NCBI GenBank assembly: GCA_900544945.1
Contig: UQXG01000064.1
Location: 1 to 11,948 of the forward strand
Source of the DNA: an uncultured Eubacteriales bacterium
GTDB taxonomy: Bacteria; Bacillota; Clostridia; Oscillospirales; Oscillospiraceae
DNA: 11,948 nt
Direction: 5' to 3'
Shown here: positions 7,304 through 11,948 of the stretch, piece after piece
How the letters are laid out: each line of letters starts with the position of its first letter
How positions within the stretch are numbered: position 1 is the first letter of the stretch
The notes under the pieces: generated by a model
Databases searched by the model: none
What the model saw: only the letters and a program-made list of their open reading frames with translations
What the model was told of the DNA's origin: nothing
Translations under genes and position numbers: made by a program

Positions 7304-7867
7304 TTGCGGCGAATTTTGACATGTTTTTGTGCGGTTCTGGTGCTTACCGGCTGTGCTTCCTCCTCCGGCGGGGAAATGAATCGGGCGTTGGCCCTGCGGG
7401 GAAAGCTCTTAAAAGCGGAATCCTGGAACTTTCAGACGGAAATATCCGCAGATTTTGGCGAAAAAGTCTATGATTTCGGCATGGACTGCCAGGCAGACGA
7501 CAAGGGAAATGTGGCTTTCACCGTGACTGCCCCGGAGACCATTTCCGGCATTACCGGGGAAATCTCTGCCCAGGGGGGAAACCTGACCTTCGACGGCACG
7601 GCCCTGGACTTTGGGCTATTGGCAGACGGGCGGCTGTCTCCTGTCAGCGCCCCCTGGGTGCTGGTGAGCGCTCTGCGGGGCGGCAGCATCACAGGGGTGG
7701 GGGAGCAGGACGGACGGCTTGTTCTGAACGTCAATGACAGCTACGAAGATGATGCTTTAACCCTGGATGTGACCCTGGACGAAAACGATTTGCCTGCCCG
7801 GGCGGAGATTTTCTGTCAGGGAAAGCGGATCCTGTCGATGACGCTCAAAAATGTGGTGATTTCGTAG
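7304..7867 (+). CDS. Small lipoprotein of unknown function
   Basis: A 187-residue predicted lipoprotein anchored on the outer face of the membrane. From a TTG start at 7304, the N-terminus is MRRILTCFCAVLVLTGC: two arginines, a short hydrophobic stretch and a lipobox LTGC with Cys17 as the lipidated residue. A Ser/Gly linker and a mainly beta-looking body follow, rich in alternating hydrophobic strands such as NVAFTVTAPETISGITGEIS and ALTLDVTLDENDLPARAEIF. That pattern and the place after nnrD recall the LolA/YdcC-like lipoproteins next to alr in Bacillus, but I cannot confirm homology. The TTG start is chosen because no ATG precedes the signal peptide and AGGCGGG lies six bases upstream. An upstream in-frame start inside nnrD (7217) would bury the signal peptide. 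No other domain is recognised. Confidence 0.75.
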   Translation: MRRILTCFCAVLVLTGCASSSGGEMNRALALRGKLLKAESWNFQTEISADFGEKVYDFGMDCQADDKGNVAFTVTAPETISGITGEISAQGGNLTFDGTALDFGLLADGRLSPVSAPWVLVSALRGGSITGVGEQDGRLVLNVNDSYEDDALTLDVTLDENDLPARAEIFCQGKRILSMTLKNVVIS

Positions 7868-7997
7868 CATCCGGGCAAATACCGGCATATGCTGGAATGG
7901 AAAGTATAAAATCCGATGTGGCGTGGGACAATAGGGTTACCGCGTTACATAGGGACTTTCCGGTAGCGCAGGAGATTTTGCACGGAGCGTGAAAACT

Positions 7998-8369
7998 ATG
8001 ACCGAGTCATCTGTGAAACGGGGAGATATCTTCTACGCGGATCTTTCTCCGGTAGTGGGCAGCGAACAGGGAGGCACCCGCCCGGTTCTGATTGTCCAGA
8101 ATGATACGGGCAATCGGCATTCTCCTACCGTCATTGCCGCAGCCATCACCAGTCAGACGGGAAAGGCAAGGCTTCCCACCCACATCAACATTGCAGGCGG
8201 CAGCGTAGGCCTGAGCAAGGATTCCATTATTCTGCTGGAACAGATCCGAACCATCGACAAACGGCGGCTCCGGGAGCATATGGGGCACCTGGACGAGCAG
8301 CAGATGGCTCAGGTGGACGATGCCATCGCGGTGAGCTTTGGCCTGCCCGGCGGGAACCGGATGACGTGA
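7998..8369 (+). CDS. mazF: Type II toxin endoribonuclease MazF/EndoA family
   Basis: A 123-residue PemK/MazF-fold protein very close to Bacillus EndoA (NdoA/MazF), a ribosome-independent mRNA interferase. Almost every family mark is present: VKRGDIFYADLSPVVGSEQG (6-25), GGTRPVLIVQND (25-36), SPTVIAAAITSQ (42-53), KARLPTHI and LLEQIRTIDKRRL (79-91). The residues matching the Bacillus catalytic pair Arg25 and Thr48 are intact as Arg28 and Thr51, so it should be active. ATG 7998 was chosen: GGAG at 7984-7987 lies ten bases upstream, while a GTG at 7989 is too close to it. Normally a mazE antitoxin lies directly upstream, often behind alr; here the upstream gene is a lipoprotein and the 130-bp gap holds no recognisable MazE, only a 31-codon frame. 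An antitoxin elsewhere, or a diverged short one, would be needed. Confidence 0.92.
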   Translation: MTESSVKRGDIFYADLSPVVGSEQGGTRPVLIVQNDTGNRHSPTVIAAAITSQTGKARLPTHINIAGGSVGLSKDSIILLEQIRTIDKRRLREHMGHLDEQQMAQVDDAIAVSFGLPGGNRMT

Positions 8370-8382
8370 CAGCGTATCAACA

Positions 8383-8403
8383 GAAAAAGAAAGCTGCTTT
8401 TTC
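8383..8403 (+). terminator. Weak A/T-rich hairpin after mazF
   Basis: GAAAAAG (8383-8389) pairs perfectly with CTTTTTC (8397-8403) around a 7-base loop, 14 bases after the mazF stop. The stem is A/T rich and the U tract is part of it, so it is only a tentative terminator. Confidence 0.3.
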
Positions 8404-8443
8404 AGAGTATTACTCCGACAGACGCAAAGTCCGAAAACAATGC

Positions 8444-8568
8444 TGTCATTGCGAACCAGTGCCGCAGCACTGGTGTGGCAATCCGCGTCTGTCTGAAATA
8501 TCGGAACCACCGGTGTTTTTCAGGAGAACGGATTGCCACGGCAGTGTGCGCACTGCCTCGCAATGACA
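8444..8568. repeat. Compound inverted repeat (REP/MITE-like), about 125 bp
   Basis: A left unit (8444-8485) and a right unit (8529-8568) are inverted copies. They share the outer TGTCATTGCGA and the inner TGGCAATCCG exactly. Inside each unit is its own hairpin, CCAGTGC/GCACTGG on the left and GCAGTG/CACTGC on the right, so the stems differ in sequence but keep pairing. The 43-bp middle is also partly self-complementary (CTGAAA...TTTTCAG around CCACCGGTG). No ORF, transposase or clear target duplication is seen. It lies between the convergent mazF and gltX genes, where it could act as a transcript end. Repeats with a TCATTGCGA...GCAATC pattern are widespread in bacterial intergenic DNA. Confidence 0.85.
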
Positions 8569-8630
8569 TCCGATTTGTCACTTGTGCGTTTTGTCGAGTA
8601 ATGCTCTGTAGGAGCAGCTTTTTACATATT

Positions 8631-10277
8631 TTAATCCAGGGAAGCAATGGCGGCGCGGATGCGGGCTTTGGTACGGTCAGTGCCCAGAATCTGCATGACG
8701 GTGTACAGATCGGGAGAATTGGTCTGACCGGTAACCGCCAGGCGGAGGAAGGTGGAAACATCCGTGACCGTGCCGGGGAAGGCAGTGGGATCGGCTTTAT
8801 AGGCCTTCATATCGGTGGTGAAACCGATGGCCGTGGTGATGGCCTTGACCTTGTCAAACCAGGTGCCGGAATCGTCGGCAGGGTCGTAGCTTTCCAGGAA
8901 CCGGTTCAGCACGTCCCGGATGACGGTCTTTTCGAATTTTTCGTCGAATTCCGGCTTTGCCAGATATTCGTCGTAGAAGAAGCCCATGTAGGGCTTGGCG
9001 TCCTTCCAGACCGCCAGATCCTTCCGGGGCTTCTTTCCGCCCCGACCGATGGCGAGAATTCTTTGGGTATAGTCCGGGTCGGCGGCGAGCTTCGCGGCAA
9101 AGTCCGGGTCGAATTCCTGAGCCCATTGGGTCAGTTCCTCATAGACCTTCCCGGCGTCCATCCGGGAAATGACGTTCTTGGAAACGTCCGTCAGCTTGGC
9201 GTAGTCGAACAGGGAGCCGGCCGGATTCAGCTTCTTGGCACTGAACTTGAAGTCCGTTGCGGGAGCGTCCGGGTTGGCTCTGCGCCAGTCCTCAAAGTTG
9301 GAGTTCAGCAGGGTCATGATATACTCATACACGGACTCCACCGGGAAGCCCTCGGCCTGGTAGTAGGTCAGAGCCAGCTCCGGATCCTTCCGCTTGCTGA
9401 GCTTGCGCTTGGAGGTGCCGTCCATCTTCATCAGCGGCCCGATGTGGACATATTTCGGCAGCTTAAAGCCCAGAGCCTGGAACAGCTGAATGTGGAAGGG
9501 CAGGGTGGCCAGCCACTCGTCGCCCCGGACAACGTGGGTGGTGCGCATCAGGTGATCGTCCACCGCATGGGCAAAGTGATAGGTGGGAATGCCGTCGGAT
9601 TTGAGAAGAACATGGTCGATGTTATTCTCGGTGACGGTGAGCTTGCCCTTGACCAGATCGTCAAACTTGAACTGATTTTCGATGGAGCCGGTGGAGCGGA
9701 ACCGAAGCACCCAGGGCTTTCCGGCATCCAGTTGAGCCCGGATGTCCTCCATCGGACGGTCACGCCAGAGGGCGTAGCTGCCATAGTAGCCGGTGGTTTC
9801 CTTGGCGGCCTCCTGCTTTTCCCGCATGGCATTCAGCTCTTCTTCTGTGCAGAAGCAGGGATAGGCCATGCCCTGGGAAACCAGCTTTTTGGCATAGACA
9901 TGATAGATGGCCGCCCGCTGGCGCTGACGGTAGGGACCATAGATGCCGTTGTCGCCGTCCATGGTAGCGCCCTCGTCAAAGTGAATGCCGTAGTGCTTGA
10001 GTGCCTCGATGAGCACCTCCACCGCACCGGGAACCTCCCGCTTGGCATCGGTGTCCTCCACCCGCAGGAACAGCACGCCGCCGCTCTGATGGGCCATCCG
10101 CTCGGAGGTCAGTCCCTGCACCAGGTTGCCCAGGTGGACAAAGCCCGTGGGGGACGGTGCCATTCGGGTGACTACCGCGCCCTCCGGCAGATTCCGGAGG
10201 GGATATTTTTCTTCCAGAGCCTCCGGGGTTTCCGTTACCTCCGGAAACAGAAGCTCGGCAAGTGCCTGATAATCCAT
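8631..10277 (-). CDS. gltX: Glutamate--tRNA ligase
   Basis: A 548-residue class I glutamyl-tRNA synthetase, charging tRNA-Glu in the cytosol. The HIGH region is RMAPSPTGFVHLGN (38-51) and the KMSKS loop is KRKLSKRKD (290-298). FLRVEDTDAKR (70-80), YPCFCTEEEL (139-148) and DEWLATLPFHIQLFQALGF (253-271) are GluRS landmarks. The first Cys pair of the zinc site seen in some GluRS is present (Cys141, Cys143), but the second pair is replaced by Tyr-rich GYYGSYALW. At 548 residues it is longer than the common 470-500, with an extended C-terminal anticodon-binding part; longer forms are known in Clostridia. The start at ATG 10277 is set by a GAGG ribosome site and by the promoter whose -10 box lies at 10312-10317; an in-frame start at 10361 would precede transcription. 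No glnS or gatCAB lies nearby, so charging of tRNA-Gln cannot be judged. Confidence 0.94.
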   Translation of the reverse strand: MDYQALAELLFPEVTETPEALEEKYPLRNLPEGAVVTRMAPSPTGFVHLGNLVQGLTSERMAHQSGGVLFLRVEDTDAKREVPGAVEVLIEALKHYGIHFDEGATMDGDNGIYGPYRQRQRAAIYHVYAKKLVSQGMAYPCFCTEEELNAMREKQEAAKETTGYYGSYALWRDRPMEDIRAQLDAGKPWVLRFRSTGSIENQFKFDDLVKGKLTVTENNIDHVLLKSDGIPTYHFAHAVDDHLMRTTHVVRGDEWLATLPFHIQLFQALGFKLPKYVHIGPLMKMDGTSKRKLSKRKDPELALTYYQAEGFPVESVYEYIMTLLNSNFEDWRRANPDAPATDFKFSAKKLNPAGSLFDYAKLTDVSKNVISRMDAGKVYEELTQWAQEFDPDFAAKLAADPDYTQRILAIGRGGKKPRKDLAVWKDAKPYMGFFYDEYLAKPEFDEKFEKTVIRDVLNRFLESYDPADDSGTWFDKVKAITTAIGFTTDMKAYKADPTAFPGTVTDVSTFLRLAVTGQTNSPDLYTVMQILGTDRTKARIRAAIASLD

Positions 10278-10311
10278 ATTAGCAGTACCTCTTTTTCTTA
10301 TGATTTTCTGC

Positions 10312-10340
10312 ATTATAGCATATGGGGACGGGAAAATCAA
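10312..10340 (-). promoter_or_regulatory. Sigma-A type promoter of gltX
   Basis: On the minus strand, TTGATT (10335-10340) and a perfect TATAAT (10312-10317) are 17 bp apart. Transcription would start near 10305, about 28 bases before the gltX ATG, which leaves no room for a T-box or other structured leader. Confidence 0.8.
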
Positions 10341-10361
10341 TTCCGACAGACGCTTTTTCAC

Positions 10362-10390
10362 TTGCGAAATCCGATGTACTGTGCTAGAAT
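10362..10390 (+). promoter_or_regulatory. Sigma-A type promoter of trpS
   Basis: TTGCGA (10362-10367) and TAGAAT (10385-10390) are 17 bp apart. The start would fall near 10397, about 27 bases before the trpS ATG. Its -35 box is 21 bp from the divergent gltX -35 box. There is no room for a tryptophan T-box. Confidence 0.7.
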
Positions 10391-10423
10391 GAGGAAAAAC
10401 TCTGAAGAAGGAATGTGAACATT

Positions 10424-11452
10424 ATGAGTGAAGTGCTTACCGATCAAACCGCGCCGAAAAAGCGGATGCTCTCCGGCATCAAGCCCTCCGGCGATCTGAC
10501 CCTGGGCAGCTATCTGGGTGCCGTGAAAAACTGGGCTGAGCGGGCGGAGGAATACGACTGCTTCTACTTTATGGCAGACCTCCATGCCATCACCGTCCGG
10601 CAGAATCCCGCGGATCTGCGGCGGCGGACTTTGGAGCAGCTGGCTCAGTACATCGCCTGCGGCCTGGATCCGGAGAAGAACACCCTGTTTATCCAGAGCC
10701 ATGTGCACCAGCACGCGGAGCTAGGCTGGGTTTTGCAGTGCTACTCCATGTTCGGTGAGCTGAGCCGGATGACCCAGTTCAAGGATAAATCCGCCAAGAA
10801 CGCGGATAACATCAACGGCGGCCTGTTTTCCTACCCCAGCCTGATGGCTGCGGATATCCTGCTGTACCAGCCGGATCTGGTGCCTGTGGGAGAGGATCAG
10901 AAGCAGCATGTGGAGCTGTGCCATACCATTGCCCGCCGGTTCAACGGCGTTTACGGCGACGTGTTCAAGATGCCGGAGCCTTTCGTTCCCAAGGTAGGCG
11001 CCCGGATCATGAGCCTGACCAACCCCGGTGCCAAGATGAGCAAGTCCGAAAACGAGGACACCGGCCGGGTTCTGCTGATGGACACGCCGGAGACCATTAT
11101 GCGGCAGTTCAAGCGGGCCATCACCGATTCCGACACCGAAAACTGCGTCCGCTACGACAAGGAGAACAAGCCCGGCGTTTCGAACCTGATGACCATTTAC
11201 TCTGCCGTCACCGGCAAGACCTTCGCCGAGATCGAAACGGAGTTTGCGGGACAGGGCTACGGTGCTTTCAAGCCCGCCGTAGGCGAGGCCGTGGTGGAAA
11301 CCCTCCGTCCCATCCGGGAAGAGGCCAGCCGGATCATGAAGGATAAGGCATACCTCGAAAAGGTCTACAAGGAGGGCGCCGAGAAGGCGGGCTTTGTGGC
11401 AGAGAAGACCCTGCGCAAGGTTTATAAGAAGGTTGGCTTTGTGGCACGCTGA
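10424..11452 (+). CDS. trpS: Tryptophan--tRNA ligase
   Basis: A 342-residue class I tryptophanyl-tRNA synthetase. The HIGH-type motif is SGIKPSGDLTLGSYLGA (17-33), with Thr in the first His position as in the E. coli enzyme, and the KMSKS loop is GAKMSKSENED (202-212). Between them lie FMADLHAITV (49-58), the connective helix SYPSLMAADILLYQ (136-149) and VGEDQKQHVEL (155-165), all typical of TrpRS. The length is normal. ATG 10424 was chosen because AAGGAA (10408-10413) lies ten bases upstream; a GTG at 10415 would leave almost no spacing. Its stop overlaps by one base the start of a small membrane protein gene, so the two are probably translationally coupled. Arginine codons are about 14 CGG to 4 CGC. 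Confidence 0.96.
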   Translation: MSEVLTDQTAPKKRMLSGIKPSGDLTLGSYLGAVKNWAERAEEYDCFYFMADLHAITVRQNPADLRRRTLEQLAQYIACGLDPEKNTLFIQSHVHQHAELGWVLQCYSMFGELSRMTQFKDKSAKNADNINGGLFSYPSLMAADILLYQPDLVPVGEDQKQHVELCHTIARRFNGVYGDVFKMPEPFVPKVGARIMSLTNPGAKMSKSENEDTGRVLLMDTPETIMRQFKRAITDSDTENCVRYDKENKPGVSNLMTIYSAVTGKTFAEIETEFAGQGYGAFKPAVGEAVVETLRPIREEASRIMKDKAYLEKVYKEGAEKAGFVAEKTLRKVYKKVGFVAR

Positions 11453-11748
11453 TGGAAAAGCCGGATTTATTTGACCAGCCGGCGATGGATCCCTATGACC
11501 GGGAGGAACAGTGCCGGAAAACCATCCGGGTGGTGACCCGGGCCATTCTGATGCGCATCGTGGTGAGCGTGCTCCTGCTGGTAATGGTAATCCGGGCTGG
11601 AGCGTCCCCGGCGGTGCTGGGGCTGGGAGCCTTTGTGCTGGTGATTGCGGTATCCGGCGCGCTGCCCCTGGGAAAAGAGCTGGTAAAGCAGAAAGGACTT
11701 CTGAAGGAATGCCTGAAGGATCAGGACGAGCTGGAAAAGAAGGAATAA
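11452..11748 (+). CDS. Small two-helix membrane protein, unknown function
   Basis: A 98-residue protein with no family I recognise. An acidic, Pro/Asp-rich N-terminus (1-19) is followed by a basic patch CRKTIRVVTR (21-30). Two hydrophobic segments come next, about 31-48 (AILMRIVVSVLLLVMVIR) and 54-73 (AVLGLGAFVLVIAVSGALPL). The charged tail KELVKQKGLLKECLKDQDEL (75-94) is likely helical or coiled coil. By the positive-inside rule both ends are probably cytosolic. The ATG overlaps the trpS stop by one base (TGATG), and no separate ribosome site is evident, so it depends on trpS translation. A perfect hairpin terminator follows six bases after its stop, closing a two-gene unit. Codon usage matches trpS, so it looks like a genuine gene. 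Confidence 0.8.
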   Translation: MEKPDLFDQPAMDPYDREEQCRKTIRVVTRAILMRIVVSVLLLVMVIRAGASPAVLGLGAFVLVIAVSGALPLGKELVKQKGLLKECLKDQDELEKKE

Positions 11749-11754
11749 TGTGTA

Positions 11755-11799
11755 CCCCCAATACTGGATACCCAGTATTGGGGGCTGCTTTTTCGTTTT
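11755..11799 (+). terminator. Rho-independent terminator of the trpS unit
   Basis: CCCCCAATACTGG (11755-11767) and CCAGTATTGGGGG (11772-11784) form a perfect 13-bp stem with a 4-base loop. They are followed by CTGCTTTTTCGTTTT. It lies six bases after the stop of the membrane protein gene. No T run lies on the other side, so it appears to work only for the plus strand. Confidence 0.92.
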
Positions 11800-11935
11800 A
11801 CAGATCCAACGCCGGATTCATATAGTACACATTTTTCTGATTCAGCTTTTCCCGCAGGAGCTGGCAGGCTTCACCAATACAGGCAACATGAAGTACAGCA
11901 AAAGAGCCACCAACACATATTACTGGGTTACGGTA
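11798..11935 (-). pseudogene. Possible C-terminal remnant of a minus-strand gene
   Basis: An open frame of 45 codons ends at TAA 11798-11800. Its translation reads like real protein (it includes ICVGGSFAVLHVACIGEAC and ends VYYMNPALDL), and its codons fit the neighbouring genes (CTG, CGG, GAA, AAG). In the same frame a TGA stands at 11936-11938, and the other two minus frames are also stopped just beyond, at 11929-11943. No ATG, GTG or TTG lies early in the frame. It could therefore be the tail of a gene broken by a frameshift, a degenerate remnant or chance. I do not recognise a family. Confidence 0.3.
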
Positions 11936-11948
11936 TCATATCGTCAAA

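Noticed and set aside
7905..7910. TATAAA considered as a mazF promoter -10 box
   Set aside because: No acceptable -35 box lies 16-18 bp upstream; mazF may be read from the nnrD promoter or from a promoter I cannot see.
8607..8620. Small GCTC/GAGC hairpin considered as a gltX terminator
   Set aside because: The stem is only 4-5 bp and has no U tract on the minus strand, so it is too weak to call.
8475..10418. 647-codon plus-strand open frame opposite gltX
   Set aside because: It runs antisense to a clear GluRS and crosses the compound repeat and both promoters; it is a product of GC-rich codon bias.
11888..11948. Plus-strand frame from ATG 11888 running off the right edge
   Set aside because: There are only 20 codons, no ribosome site and no promoter after the terminator; the minus-strand reading of the same DNA looks more protein-like.

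Overview
The window looks like chromosomal DNA of a moderately high-GC Gram-positive anaerobe of the Clostridia, plausibly Oscillospirales-like. The evidence is a T-box leader on a tRNA synthetase operon, an IreB phosphoprotein, an EndoA-type MazF, a YnbB-type PLP enzyme, AGGAGG ribosome sites and sigma-A promoters with 17-bp spacers. No genus can be fixed from the sequence alone. There are no phage, plasmid, CRISPR, rRNA or tRNA signatures; most of the window is housekeeping DNA.

Layout. (1) 94-2215, plus strand: a GNAT acetyltransferase and a methionine gamma-lyase/aluminium-resistance family enzyme, 24 bp apart and ended by a strong hairpin. (2) 2237-2491, minus strand: ireB with its own consensus promoter, converging on the same hairpin. 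(3) 2579-6362, minus strand: pheS-pheT behind a tRNA-Phe-type T-box leader and a consensus promoter. (4) 6389-8369, plus strand: nnrD (NAD(P)H-hydrate repair), a small lipoprotein and a MazF toxin. The order resembles the Firmicutes nnrD/ydcC - alr - mazE - mazF neighbourhood, but alr and mazE are missing. (5) 8370-8630: a convergent gap with a compound inverted repeat of about 125 bp. (6) 8631-10340, minus strand: gltX, and 10362-11799, plus strand: trpS plus a small two-helix membrane protein; these leave from back-to-back promoters and the plus unit ends in a perfect 13-bp terminator. (7) 11798-11948: an apparent C-terminal gene remnant at the right edge.

The main theme is aminoacyl-tRNA supply (PheRS, GluRS, TrpRS) with a metabolite-repair and toxin cassette between the synthetase loci. 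The left 2.5 kb (GNAT, gamma-lyase, ireB) prefers CGC for arginine, whereas the right side prefers CGG. The change falls in the roughly 30 bp between the ireB promoter and the pheT stop, so this may be a transfer boundary, a rearrangement or an assembly join. No clearly new multi-gene system is visible. The observations most worth checking are the MazF without a recognisable antitoxin (with a 31-codon frame just upstream), the compound inverted repeat and the composition break.
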